This document shows, piece by piece, positions 42,701 through 51,395 of a stretch of DNA of 64,000 nt. The notes below the pieces were generated by a model. That model made no database searches, was not told where the DNA came from, and saw only the letters and a program-made list of their open reading frames with translations. Each line of letters starts with the position of its first letter. The first letter of the stretch is position 1. The translations under genes and the position numbers were made by a program. The stretch is from Aureimonas phyllosphaerae (GTDB taxonomy: Bacteria; Pseudomonadota; Alphaproteobacteria; Rhizobiales; Rhizobiaceae): NCBI RefSeq assembly GCF_900113065.1, contig NZ_FOOA01000017.1:29131-93130 (forward strand), read 5' to 3'.

Positions 42701-42902
42701 GATGCGGTTCCTGGATCGGTGGTGTCGGCGCGACGACCTGTCGGTCTGGTGGCACGATCAACTGGAAGCGGCGTTCCTGATGTCTATGGAGCAATCGGTG
42801 AACCGACGGGCAGCGGGTCTGGCGGCAAGAGACGCGACACCCACTCCGAACAGCATGCGGGGCGTCGAAGCAGTTGTGAGAATCGACTTGGAGGGTCATT
42901 GA
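39726..42902 (+). CDS. drmA: DrmA-like superfamily 2 helicase
   Basis: GTG 39726 overlaps the UvrD-like stop; 1058 aa. Motifs include Walker A LIWFPTGGGKTEAYLLL (about 445 to 460), DELH in VQDELHLISGPLGTLSGLYE (about 644), SAT-like STATIR, and the C-terminal helicase signature SVGVDVGRLGLMVVDGQPKG followed by YIQATSRVGRG (about 875). The PTGGGKTEAY and DELHLISGPLG strings are hallmarks of the DISARM core helicase. A four-Cys zinc-finger-like insertion (CPACHERL, then CATDRCELG) lies between motifs. The next gene is the DrmB-like DUF1998 protein, the usual partner. Confidence 0.9.
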   Translation: MKNNHAPGEPDAPFRLLLDRLAEDLVGPVPLEGPLPDIPSEAFMTGILFPRSSRRPVDDETGRSISDIVIDAREEATETERPARIETAARPAAAGLSFALATRSMEEPAVVVRIEGARYENLGKPDEDAADGAPRRSGPWSRRPVRIEDYLVSVREDGELDLSKETGIAEARGLRLTIVQSPGHADADEVVRVVTLVVHNQGAGSGKSLDRFEQNEQALFEFRMTVRPFDGSRLVGRPLRGRGEDGEEDERAAALLWRDAVEYAVGHTCAATWDDSNGIVEEIATAWLPATRVSDVSAAGHPCFSEVRARLGADSLAGDGRAALETCDALVDAYESWIEQTRNRIPELNLTQTLEAQAEAHLGTCLSAARRMRDGIDTLRGDPALLKAFQLANATMARQQEWKNGRLPDTERRSLVWRPFQLGFVLLSAASSALPDHDDRDTMDLIWFPTGGGKTEAYLLLTAFVIFARRLKRGDAGAGVCAIMRYTLRLLTLQQFERAAAMICAANLEWAREGFDARQTPVSLGLWLGSSTTPNSREDAVKLLNGGTIDDIGRPDRLRDCPACHERLTWRTIGARIEITCATDRCELGQAGPLPIHTNDEDVYAEQPSLVIGTADKFAQIARKPRTSSLFGDGFRDPPDLIVQDELHLISGPLGTLSGLYETAVDILATKDGRPPKVIGSTATIRRAASQVRALFARDTMQFPPPGIDAGDSAFAVVETDPRRPGRLYVGISTIGHSKPEMLQAVCASLLQSASVLEGAERDAAWTLLGYFNSLKELGGSVSLMQVIAPETMERLARYRSEPVRPVDEQIEITSRIGSEKIGETLASLERRHDEDGAVDVALATNMISVGVDVGRLGLMVVDGQPKGISEYIQATSRVGRGSTAGLVLGVFTAYRPRDRSRFETHATWHSALYRDVEATSVTPFAPRARDRALHAPFVAIAAHRHPQLWRRPGGAEELRDALEEIVDEIVARIGRLGEQEAVEAVDARADLMRFLDRWCRRDDLSVWWHDQLEAAFLMSMEQSVNRRAAGLAARDATPTPNSMRGVEAVVRIDLEGH

Positions 42903-42903
42903 G

Positions 42904-44772
42904 ATGCCTACGGGGAATGGTCCGAAGCTCGGCGAACTGCGCCGAGCGCAGTTGGTCTCGACGCATGGTCCCGGGGCCGTCGTAGACTATCTCGCTGCCG
43001 GCAATGCACCAGTCTCGGGCATCACGATGGGGCTCGACGACTGGAACCTGGCCGAGTGCCGCCGTCTGGTGGATCCCGTCCTGGAGAGCCTGCTCGGTGC
43101 CGTAGCGCTCTACGAGCCGCCCGTGACCCTCGGGGGCGGCTCGGACAAGCGAGTCCACGCTCTGCCGGCGTCGCGGTTCCCGCGTTGGCAGGAATGCCCC
43201 GAATGTGGGCGTCTACGCGATCGGGATCGTTGGCAGACCGTCGTCGGAACGGCAGGGCTCTTCTGTGGCCACTGTAATCCGGGGAAGCATCGTAGGATCG
43301 CCGTCGTTCCGGCTCGCCTGATGGTGATCTGCGAACGCGGACATCTCGGGGACTTCCCTTGGCTGGATTGGATCAAGCATGCCGATTCGTGCAAGCGGCA
43401 CGGCAAGCTGCGTCTGGTCTCTCGAGGGGCTGGACTTCGGAACTTGTGGGTGAACTGCGACCAATGCGGTGAAGGGCGAAACCTTCGCGACGCCTTCAAC
43501 CACCTCCAACTCCGGGAAGCGGGCGGTGGCTGCAGGGGCGAGCGGCCCTGGTTGGGAGCGGATGCCGCAGAAGGCTGCGATGCCCGATCGGAGGAGATCA
43601 CCACGGCCCTCAGAGGCGGGAGCAATCTCTATTTCCCCTATATCGCGTCGGTACTGACGATCCCTCCTTGGTCGAGCGAGTTCAAGGGGCTGCTGGAACG
43701 ACACGATCTGTGGAGCGAGATCCGCAGTGCGATGGAGGACTTGGAGGAGGACGGCGACGAAAAGCACTTCGACGGCTGTCTCGATAGGATCGCTCGCCGC
43801 CTGGCACGTGCGTTGGATCCCGATGTAGCGGACATTCCGGCAGCTCGACGGAAATTGGATGCGATGATCGCAATACTGAAGGATCTCCCTGGTCCCGATA
43901 CGGCTGACGGGGACGTCGCGCTGCGGCGAGAGGAGTGGCGGCAGTTCAGGGACGCGACAGGACCAGGGGACGAGACATTCCAGCTGCGGCGGGAACGCGT
44001 ACCGGAGGAGCTGAGCCGATGGGTATCGGCAATCGTCCGGGTTCCAAGATTACGCGAGGTGAGAGCGCTTCGTGGCTTCACTCGTCGATATCCCCATGAC
44101 GGGACGAGTCGACAAGATATCGCCCCCCTCTCCCGCCGAGCCAGATGGCGCCCAGCGATAGCGACTTCCGGCGAAGGGATCTTCGTCGCCCTGAAGGAGG
44201 AGGAGGTAGCGAAGTGGGCAGCAGGCGAAGCCGCCCGAGACCGTGCTCTGAGACTCCACGAGGAGTGGGTGGCGTCGTGGCGTCAGCGCTTCGGACATAC
44301 GGACGAGACGCCGCCGCAGGCCGTCACACCGCGCAGCCTTCTCGTCCACGGCCTGTCGCATGCACTCATGCTAGAGCTGTCGATCACCTCGGGCTACGGC
44401 TCCGCCTCCCTTCAGGAACGTCTCTACGTCGGTGAGGGGGAGGAACCGATGGCGGGGTTCCTGATCTACACCGCCACGTCGGACGCGGAGGGTACGCTGG
44501 GTGGGTTGGAGCGCGAAGGCATCGGCGAGAGGATCGCCCAGACGATGCTCCAAGCTGTCCAGCGTCTGAAGTGGTGTTCGTCGGATCCCCTGTGCATGAA
44601 GGGGGTTAGCACGACCAGCGATCCGCTCAATGGCGCGGCGTGCCACTCCTGTCTGTTCGTCTCCGAGACGTCGTGCGAGTTGTTCAACCGGTCGCTCGAC
44701 CGCGCGATGTTGGTCGGTGGTGCTGGAATTCCCGGCTACTTCGGAACCCCGATACGGTGCGAACCCGCATGA
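42904..44772 (+). CDS. drmB: DrmB-like DUF1998 protein
   Basis: ATG 42904 follows the DrmA stop by one base; 622 aa. The N-terminus (LRRAQLVSTHGPGAVVDYLA) and zinc-binding cysteines (CPECGRL, FCGHC, VNCDQCGEG) match DrmB. The DUF1998 domain near the C-terminus reads VHGLSHALMLELSITSGYGSA, then GFLIYTATSDAEGTLGGL and CMKG, CHSCLF. DrmA and DrmB form the conserved DISARM core that blocks incoming phage DNA. Neither drmC (PLD nuclease) nor a methyltransferase gene is found nearby. Confidence 0.9.
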   Translation: MPTGNGPKLGELRRAQLVSTHGPGAVVDYLAAGNAPVSGITMGLDDWNLAECRRLVDPVLESLLGAVALYEPPVTLGGGSDKRVHALPASRFPRWQECPECGRLRDRDRWQTVVGTAGLFCGHCNPGKHRRIAVVPARLMVICERGHLGDFPWLDWIKHADSCKRHGKLRLVSRGAGLRNLWVNCDQCGEGRNLRDAFNHLQLREAGGGCRGERPWLGADAAEGCDARSEEITTALRGGSNLYFPYIASVLTIPPWSSEFKGLLERHDLWSEIRSAMEDLEEDGDEKHFDGCLDRIARRLARALDPDVADIPAARRKLDAMIAILKDLPGPDTADGDVALRREEWRQFRDATGPGDETFQLRRERVPEELSRWVSAIVRVPRLREVRALRGFTRRYPHDGTSRQDIAPLSRRARWRPAIATSGEGIFVALKEEEVAKWAAGEAARDRALRLHEEWVASWRQRFGHTDETPPQAVTPRSLLVHGLSHALMLELSITSGYGSASLQERLYVGEGEEPMAGFLIYTATSDAEGTLGGLEREGIGERIAQTMLQAVQRLKWCSSDPLCMKGVSTTSDPLNGAACHSCLFVSETSCELFNRSLDRAMLVGGAGIPGYFGTPIRCEPA

Positions 44773-45065
44773 CTGAGACTGCCCCCGACCATCGGGCGCC
44801 GACGTGGTCGAGGTGCCATCTACTAGTGCCAACAGCGCCGCAACTCGCTGGTGCGCGCGACGCCGAAGAGACGACGGGGGTATTGCAGACCCTCTTTGCA
44901 CTCCGGCGTCGGGCGGACATCGCAGTGCATCCTCGGACATCGCACTTGCGATGTGCCAATGCGTGGAGGCGTAGGAGGGATGGTCATCAGCTCTGTATCG
45001 AATACCGGCGCGTGTCGAACGGCGTTGGAAAGGGTCCCTTCATCGGCGCGCTAGGAAAGGGCTGA
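44769..45065 (+). CDS. Possible small ORF after drmB, 98 aa
   Basis: ATG 44769 overlaps the drmB stop (ATGA), the coupling seen elsewhere in this operon. But the product (MTETAPDHRAPTWSRCHLLV and on) is Arg-rich with no recognised motif. It has no HxK pattern of a PLD nuclease, so it is not an intact drmC. It could be a decayed 5' end of a lost third gene, or noncoding. Confidence 0.3.
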   Translation: MTETAPDHRAPTWSRCHLLVPTAPQLAGARDAEETTGVLQTLFALRRRADIAVHPRTSHLRCANAWRRRRDGHQLCIEYRRVSNGVGKGPFIGALGKG

Positions 45066-45345
45066 TACGTACGTGGAACGGTCTGTTCGGTAAGGTATCC
45101 GCCGCTTCATTCGCCATCGGACCGTAGGGCCGTATACTTGGCATGCCGGAGAGACCCTGAAGCGCTGACCTCGACGAGATCCGCGATGCCGATCCCTCGA
45201 TCGAGTTCAGCGCTCCCTGGCGCTTCGAACCGGACGCCCTTGTCGACATCGATGCATCGTCCATCGTAATCATCGCGCATCGGCACCTCCCCTTCGCGAG
45301 GTCACCAGATGAGGCCGCCCGTCGTCATGGCGTTCCAGGAAGAGC

Positions 45346-47370
45346 CTACTCCCTTTCGCCGAGATCCAAGTACCTACGACGACGGGACTTGCCGCGCTTA
45401 TCCCCACCAATGGCGCCTATCATCTGGAAGCGACCCATCCAGGGTTCGATTTCGCATCTGAGGTAGAGGTGATGCATCGCTCCAGTAGGATCGGGCCCAA
45501 GGACGTGAACAGGACCTATGCCAGCGGCCTCGAGGGCGGGTCGTAGTGTGTGGAAGGCGACGGGCGATCCTGCGACGATCTCCCTGGCGGACGCGTATAG
45601 CTGCCTGAAACGCGCGACCCCCTCGAGGTCGATCTGTCCCCTCTCGCCCAGTAGGCCGCTGGAGACGACTAGGTTCGCCAAGGCGTTCGAGACGCCGAGC
45701 GCGGCTCGCACACCTTGTAGATCGAGCTTGCCCCTATGGTTCCGTAGAGGTCTGGCGATCGCCTGCAACGCCGTAACCTGGCCGGTGGCGATCTGGAGCC
45801 TGCCGACCAGGCTGGAACCCGCCTCGTCCCTTCGCATCACCTCTATCCTACCCTCGGCGATGGCGGCGAAGATCGCTCCCCAGTCGGCCAATCCGCCGAC
45901 GGCCTCGCGCACCACGAGGGACAGCCTCCTGGAACGCTCCCCTTCTTGCCGTGGGAGCGTGGTGGCGGCCTCGACGTCGCGTACGAGCCGATGCAGGTCC
46001 TCACGCGAAACGTACGTAGCTCCTTGCCGCAGCAGCCTCCGCGACGGATCGTCGAACGGCGGCAGGCGGCCGTCTTCGACCAGACCGCGCACCTCCGGCT
46101 CGAGGATGCCCAGTATCCCTACGACAACACGCAGCGCGATTGCCTTCTCCCGTCCCGCCACAATCCCCGCCAGTTCGCTACGCTTGAGTAGGATCGGGCT
46201 CTTGTGGGCATCCGCTCGCATCGAAAAGACAGTTCGGTCGTCCACGAGCCTCTGGAGGAGCCGATCGCCGACGACGAATTCCCGGGACGCCTGCCGCCTG
46301 GGTACGAGATCGACGTCGCTTCGATACTCCACGCGACGAACGAGTCCCTCTGCGACCTCGTCCGAACGCGCGAAGCTAGCGTCCGCGGCCTCTCGCACCA
46401 CCCTTCGAATCTCGGCCGGCAGCGTCGTGACGGAGCCGAGCATGACATCGAGACCACCGATCTCCTTTCCACGCCCGAACGAGCCCGGACGCGTCGATCG
46501 GACCGCTCGAACCTCGTCGACGAGCGCATCGACGGAGTCCGGCCACCGAAGGAGGGAACGAAAGCCCACCGCGACCTCGTCGGGCGTGAATCCTATATCC
46601 GAACCGGCCGTCGGCGCCCGGACGCCCTCCTGCGCAGCGTGTTCCCGGCGGACGCGCAGCAGGAAGTGGAGGACGTCGAGGATCCGGGCACGGGCCATAG
46701 ACGCGAGCGACTGCGGGAGACGCGACATCGCTTCGTCGGCTCGGGGTCCGGCGAAGAGGAGGTCGACCGCCCAGCCGACGGCCTCCTCATCGACGTCCGG
46801 GAAGACGTGCAGCGGATAGTCTCGCAGGTCCACCGTGGGCAGGCCAGTCTCGTCGACGCAGAGTTGGCACTTGGTGGGGCCCAGCGACCTTCGGTAGTCC
46901 AATCGTCGATCGCAGACCGGGCATCGATCCCGCAGGGGCTCCAGGGATTTCGGACAGAACGACAAGAGACGCGAGTCCCAGATGGCGTGATGCCATGGCT
47001 CCCGTCGCAGCGTCAGCGACGAGACCCGGCGTACCTGCACCAGCGACAGTGCCCTGCGGACGACCGACGGATCCCCTCCGCATCCATGTGCGCCTCCAGC
47101 GAGAGCATGGAGGATCTCGCGCGTCGTACCCACGAGCCTCGCTACCGCGGCCAGGGCGTCGGGCGAGAGGGACACCACCGCCCCGGCGTAGCGCGTCTCG
47201 ATACCCGCCAGCGAGAGCGCGAGGGCCGTGTTCGGGTAGACGTTCACGGACATGACGCGCGTGACGTAGCCCATCAGGCTCTCGCCGGGGTGCGGGCTCG
47301 CCGTCCAGGAGAATGGACGGATCGATGCGAGGGGCAACGCGGTCGCGGCGCGGAACGGATCGGGACTCAT
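45346..47370 (-). CDS. tniQ: TniQ/TnsD-family target selector
   Basis: This 674-aa protein begins with the TniQ signature (SWTASPHPGESLMGYVTRVM, then ALSLAG) at about residues 21 to 56. It has a zinc-finger cluster (Cys139, Cys150, Cys153, Cys168, Cys171). The long C-terminal region of about 480 aa is what a DNA-binding TnsD-type selector would need. It is the only TniQ protein seen in the element, so it presumably recognises the tRNA-fMet attachment site and recruits TnsC. It is the last gene of the tns operon, overlapping the tnsC stop by four bases. Confidence 0.9.
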   Translation of the reverse strand: MSPDPFRAATALPLASIRPFSWTASPHPGESLMGYVTRVMSVNVYPNTALALSLAGIETRYAGAVVSLSPDALAAVARLVGTTREILHALAGGAHGCGGDPSVVRRALSLVQVRRVSSLTLRREPWHHAIWDSRLLSFCPKSLEPLRDRCPVCDRRLDYRRSLGPTKCQLCVDETGLPTVDLRDYPLHVFPDVDEEAVGWAVDLLFAGPRADEAMSRLPQSLASMARARILDVLHFLLRVRREHAAQEGVRAPTAGSDIGFTPDEVAVGFRSLLRWPDSVDALVDEVRAVRSTRPGSFGRGKEIGGLDVMLGSVTTLPAEIRRVVREAADASFARSDEVAEGLVRRVEYRSDVDLVPRRQASREFVVGDRLLQRLVDDRTVFSMRADAHKSPILLKRSELAGIVAGREKAIALRVVVGILGILEPEVRGLVEDGRLPPFDDPSRRLLRQGATYVSREDLHRLVRDVEAATTLPRQEGERSRRLSLVVREAVGGLADWGAIFAAIAEGRIEVMRRDEAGSSLVGRLQIATGQVTALQAIARPLRNHRGKLDLQGVRAALGVSNALANLVVSSGLLGERGQIDLEGVARFRQLYASAREIVAGSPVAFHTLRPALEAAGIGPVHVLGPDPTGAMHHLYLRCEIEPWMGRFQMIGAIGGDKRGKSRRRRYLDLGERE

Positions 47371-48329
47371 CCGACGCTCCCCGAGGCGTTGACGTTGTCC
47401 GCCCTGGCGATCGCGGCCTTGGTGAACGCCGCCAGCGTCAGGCAGGCATCGTCGTCTCGGCTGTAGTGCTCGATGGCCATCTCGATGATCTTCGAGGCAA
47501 CCCCGACGTAGCCCTTGGTATGCAGGAGGATCGTATCTAGGAAGATGCCCTCGGCCAGTCGGGAGTACGCATCGAAGACGCCCGCTCGGACCATCGCGTC
47601 GTCCAGGTTCGCCAGGAAGCCCATGAACTGCTCCCTCTCCTCCTCCCGATCGCCGTCGAAGCGGTCAAATACAATCTTAGGTTGCGCTCGATTCCCGACC
47701 TGGATATCCGCCAAGGCGCTGCGGATGTGATGCTTCTCTCCGATGAGCACGATGGCGAACTGACTTCTCTGGACGATCCTCTTCAGCGCGTTGTGCAGCG
47801 TTCCCTGATCGAGACGCTTGGAGAGGTGCTGGGTCTCGTCGATGGCGACGATATGCGTACCGTGCTCGGCCGCCAACCTGATCGCCCGATTCTGTAGTCG
47901 CTGCTTTGGACCCGATGGCTCCGGATCGCCGAAGGCGCGCAGGATATCGCACCACAAGTCGCGGATCGTGGCTTCCTCCGTGAGGCTGACCACGATCATC
48001 GGCAGGCTACCCTTCTCAACGTCCGAGGCGGGGAGGGTATGATAGGCGAAGGCCTTGACGGCGGTACTCTTCCCGCAGTGGGATGCTCCCGTGATCGTCA
48101 GGATCGAACACTCCGGCAGTATCGACGGGATGCCCTGCGCCAGGCGCATCTCGTGCATCCGCTTGTCGTTGAGCGTGTGCCGGTAGAGAGCCATGAGGCG
48201 CCTGCCCACGTTCGCGACGGCCGGCGTCTCGATCACGATTGGGCGGAAGAGCGCTAGCCTGCGCTCGGTGACGGTCAGGTTCATGCCCTCGACCATCCTA
48301 CGGAATGCGACCATATCAGCTTCGGTCAT
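47367..48329 (-). CDS. tnsC: TnsC/TniB-family transposition ATPase
   Basis: This 320-aa AAA+ ATPase has Walker A ITGASHCGKSTAV (about 80 to 92), Walker B VAIDETQHLSKR (about 161 to 172) and the QFAIVLIGEKHHIRSAL segment. It resembles the shorter TniB type rather than the 555-aa TnsC of Tn7. It would link the target-bound TniQ protein to the TnsA/TnsB transposase. It overlaps tnsB by 14 bases and tniQ by four. Confidence 0.92.
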   Translation of the reverse strand: MTEADMVAFRRMVEGMNLTVTERRLALFRPIVIETPAVANVGRRLMALYRHTLNDKRMHEMRLAQGIPSILPECSILTITGASHCGKSTAVKAFAYHTLPASDVEKGSLPMIVVSLTEEATIRDLWCDILRAFGDPEPSGPKQRLQNRAIRLAAEHGTHIVAIDETQHLSKRLDQGTLHNALKRIVQRSQFAIVLIGEKHHIRSALADIQVGNRAQPKIVFDRFDGDREEEREQFMGFLANLDDAMVRAGVFDAYSRLAEGIFLDTILLHTKGYVGVASKIIEMAIEHYSRDDDACLTLAAFTKAAIARADNVNASGSVG

Positions 48330-50568
48330 GACTCGACTTCCATGCGTGCTTCTTCAGCAGTTCCTCGGTGCTCATGCGTGTCCTGCCAGCTGAGTTGCCG
48401 TTGGCCGGCACGGGTGAATCTGCCTCGACGGGCGGGGCGAACGCCTCCTGGATCGCCTCGATGGTGGTCTGCGGCGTCGCGGGCCGAAGGAACCTCTCCG
48501 TCCGGGGGCGCTCCTTCGGTCCCTCCTTCCGACTCCTGGCGGACTTCTCGGACGCCTTACGCCCCCCTCTTCGGGCCTGCGGCGGGGTGAAGCCGCCATC
48601 CGTCCTGTCGGGCTCGGCCAGCTTGGCCACGACGTCGTACGAGCCCTGCCCCGACGTCGTGGGCCGACCGTGGGCCTCGACGATGGGTCCATCGCCGTAG
48701 GACTCGAGAAGGGGCACGACCTTCTGGCGGTCTCGGACGGAGAGATCGGGAAGGTCGCCCTCGATCATGCGACGGACACTGTCGCGGACGGCCCAGCGCT
48801 CCGCGTCCGAGACGAAGCTGAGATTCTCCTTCTGGGCGAACGCCCGGAGCATGTCCGCATGGCCGAAGGAGAGGCCTCGGGCATACCGCGGCGACGTATT
48901 GGGCAAGGTCACGTAGCGAGGTGGATCGGCTCTGGCGTCGAAGACATGGATCTTGCCGGCATCGAGAGCCGAGTACTTGAACTTCACCTCGGCCTTGCCG
49001 CTCGAACGAATCCCGCGGCGCTGCGAAGTCACGGGTTCATGTCGCACGAGGGATTGCAGGAGAGTGCTCGTCGCCTCGGGATCATGGAAGCGATGGCCGC
49101 GAAACCTCACCCCCTCGCGCGTGACGGTTCCCGTCTCGTACGTTCCCAGCACCCGCTCCGCCTCGGCCAGATCGCCCACGATGGTCCGGCCGAACTTCTG
49201 GATGCCTTCTCTCCAGGCCCGTGCGGGTTGCATGCCGATGCCGTCGTGGACCTCGTGATGGTACATGTCGACGACGGTCGCGATCAGTTCGCGAAGCTTG
49301 CCGAGACCGATGCTCGCCTTCACTTCGGGGTCGATGTCGAGGAGCCGCATGACGTCGGGCTTGTAGGGGACACCACCTGGGAGCTTATGGAACAGCATCG
49401 AGTTGAGCGTCCCCCAGAATCTCTCGCCGATCGACTTGGCTTCCGGCGTCGTGATCGGAGCGGTGTCGGCGTCGATCCCGATGCCCGTCAGCGCATCCCG
49501 CGCGGAAACGCCGACCTGCCGCAAGGCGTTGTCCCACAGGATGCAGTTCATGCGGCCATAGCCGTCGTGCGGCCTGTGAAGGTGTGGATACGTGCTCTGG
49601 ATCCATGTCTTCGGACGTAGGGCGTCGAGGATGCAGCCCATCAGACCGCCCATCGTCTCGCCCTCGAACGCGACGTGGATGCCCAGGATCATCCGCGTGC
49701 ACACGTCGACGATGACCGTGATGACGGGGCGACCGAGCGGCATCCTGGTCTCGTCGTCCACGACGAGCCAGGTATCGACCTTCGTCGCGTCGAGGACCGC
49801 CGCGTCGAGCGGGGCCTCCGCAGTTATGCCCTCGGTCACGCCGACCAGGCGCGCGCGAGCCGTCTGCAGTCCGAACTTCCTGGCCACGTTCTCGAAGGAC
49901 GCGGCCCCGCGGATGCGGCGGCGGATCGTCTCGCCGGAAGGCTCCTTCCCTTCGTCGATCGACGCATCGACGGCGAGGCCGAGGGTCTCGCGCAGCCGTA
50001 CCCTGAAGAACCCTATGGCGTCGTCGATCGTCCGCTGGGCCTTCGCGTAGTAGAAATCCACCGACGCAGCGATCACGACCTCGGCGCCCGCCACCCAACT
50101 CCGTCGCGAGGCGCGTCCTCTCGGCGCGTCGAACATCAACTCGAGCGGTCTATCGCCGCGCTCGCCGCGCGAGACGATGTCGCGCCGCAACTGCCCGACC
50201 GAGACCCTGACATAGCCCTTCTCGAAGAGCGTCGCGTCGATCGAGGCCAGAAACAGAGCCAACTTCCGGGAGCTGAGGGACGTGCCGGCGCGAGCGTCCC
50301 AGGCGCGCAGAACGTACTGGCGTCCCATCGCCTTACGCAGACGCCTGTCGTCCTCGGCGAATGGGGGTGTCACGGAGGAGGACGACGTGATCCTCGCGAT
50401 GCGGCCTTCGCCATACTGCGCCTCGAAGGCGGGGATCGTGAGGACGACGGGCTCGCCGGTCGCGAGGTTCCGGAAGATCAGTTCTTCGCCGTTCTGCTCC
50501 TCGAAGGCCGCCTCGACGATACCGATCCTGCACCGCGACCACTTGCGGAGGGTCAGGGGCCACGTCAC
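48316..50568 (-). CDS. tnsB: TnsB-family DDE transposase
   Basis: The start is GTG 50568; 750 aa. The retroviral-integrase-like core has Asp260 (VLDATKVDTWLV), Asp346 (CILWDNALR) and Glu382 (KSIGERFWGTL), with the last two separated by 35 residues as in DD(35)E enzymes. N-terminal domains that bind the transposon ends precede the core. The C-terminus is long and basic/Pro-rich (RRGGRKASEKSARSRKEG), likely for contact with TnsC. It cleaves and joins the 3' ends and would bind the repeated motif at both ends. Four-base overlap with tnsA. Confidence 0.95.
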   Translation of the reverse strand: MTWPLTLRKWSRCRIGIVEAAFEEQNGEELIFRNLATGEPVVLTIPAFEAQYGEGRIARITSSSSVTPPFAEDDRRLRKAMGRQYVLRAWDARAGTSLSSRKLALFLASIDATLFEKGYVRVSVGQLRRDIVSRGERGDRPLELMFDAPRGRASRRSWVAGAEVVIAASVDFYYAKAQRTIDDAIGFFRVRLRETLGLAVDASIDEGKEPSGETIRRRIRGAASFENVARKFGLQTARARLVGVTEGITAEAPLDAAVLDATKVDTWLVVDDETRMPLGRPVITVIVDVCTRMILGIHVAFEGETMGGLMGCILDALRPKTWIQSTYPHLHRPHDGYGRMNCILWDNALRQVGVSARDALTGIGIDADTAPITTPEAKSIGERFWGTLNSMLFHKLPGGVPYKPDVMRLLDIDPEVKASIGLGKLRELIATVVDMYHHEVHDGIGMQPARAWREGIQKFGRTIVGDLAEAERVLGTYETGTVTREGVRFRGHRFHDPEATSTLLQSLVRHEPVTSQRRGIRSSGKAEVKFKYSALDAGKIHVFDARADPPRYVTLPNTSPRYARGLSFGHADMLRAFAQKENLSFVSDAERWAVRDSVRRMIEGDLPDLSVRDRQKVVPLLESYGDGPIVEAHGRPTTSGQGSYDVVAKLAEPDRTDGGFTPPQARRGGRKASEKSARSRKEGPKERPRTERFLRPATPQTTIEAIQEAFAPPVEADSPVPANGNSAGRTRMSTEELLKKHAWKSSHDRS

Positions 50569-51395
50569 GGCGTCACCCCCAGACCGATCGCCGGTTCGTC
50601 AGCACGGACGGCACGCACCCTCGCGTCCCCGGGACCGGCGAACGGCGTCCGCGTGGCGATCCGCCGGATCGTCAGGGCGTCCAGTATCCGCTCGGCCCTA
50701 GGGCCGTCTCCGAAGAGCGAGAGAGCCTCCGCGAGCGGAATTCCGTTCCGATGCGTCTCGAGACTCCTGCGCAGTCTCAGGAGAGGCATCTCCGGGACGG
50801 CGACGTGACGCGACGAGAGGATGCGTTCGATCCTGCGAAGATCCGGACGCGCCTCGATCTCGTCCTCGCTCACTATCGCGAAGCGCCAGCCGAGCCGATC
50901 GTAGATCTCGGCCGCACGAGCCACCTTAGCGCCGTAACGGGGATCGCGGAGCCAACGCCTGTCCTTCCGGCTCTTGACCTCCAGGACCTCGTGCGAGCCG
51001 TCGGCGAGGCGTCGCTCGACGTCGGGCACATAGACGAGGGCAGGCACAGAGGTCCGTATCTCGAGACGATGCGGCTGCGACATGTACCAGACCACGCCTG
51101 GGTCGACCTCGCAGTACGCGATGACCGTCCGCTCGAGAGGGCTCTCCCAGTCGATGGCCCTGCCGACCTTGCTCGAGGAGACGTATCCGGAATGATGTCT
51201 GCGGAAGCCGCCCTGGATCGGGCGGATCGGCCCGCCCGACGGATCGCGGACGATCACGGCTCGGGCCGTCGCGGCCCAACGGCGCAGGAGGCGCTCGTCC
51301 GGACGCTGCAGGGCCGCAGCCTCCCGAAGGAGGTCGTCGAGCGTGGAGGAAGAGGGGGCGTCGCGACGTCGTACGTCACGCCAGTCTTCGGGCAT
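50565..51395 (-). CDS. tnsA: TnsA-family endonuclease
   Basis: I chose ATG 51395 (MPEDWRDVRRRDAPSSS; 276 aa) because it has a strong ribosome site (GGAAGGGA) about eight bases upstream; an in-frame start at 51482 would add 29 low-complexity residues. Catalytic elements of the family are visible: Glu in DWESPLERTVIAYCE (84 to 88), Asp125 in YVPDVERR, and the ExK motif LEVKSRKDRR (Glu139, Lys141). TnsA cuts the 5' ends, so the element should move by cut-and-paste. It is the first gene of the tns operon. Confidence 0.92.
   Translation of the reverse strand: MPEDWRDVRRRDAPSSSTLDDLLREAAALQRPDERLLRRWAATARAVIVRDPSGGPIRPIQGGFRRHHSGYVSSSKVGRAIDWESPLERTVIAYCEVDPGVVWYMSQPHRLEIRTSVPALVYVPDVERRLADGSHEVLEVKSRKDRRWLRDPRYGAKVARAAEIYDRLGWRFAIVSEDEIEARPDLRRIERILSSRHVAVPEMPLLRLRRSLETHRNGIPLAEALSLFGDGPRAERILDALTIRRIATRTPFAGPGDARVRAVRADEPAIGLGVTP

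Noticed and set aside
23424..45065. Dnd phosphorothioation or Dpd 7-deazaguanine system
   Set aside because: A DGQHR protein is present, but no cysteine desulfurase, DndC/D/E, TGT-like DpdA or queuosine-precursor genes were seen.
44769..45065. drmC PLD nuclease after drmB
   Set aside because: The frame is only 98 aa and has no HxK motif; it is listed only as a doubtful small ORF.
45346..51395. CRISPR-associated transposon (CAST)
   Set aside because: Tns genes are present but there is no Cascade, Cas12k, or CRISPR array in the element, and TniQ is long like a stand-alone target selector.
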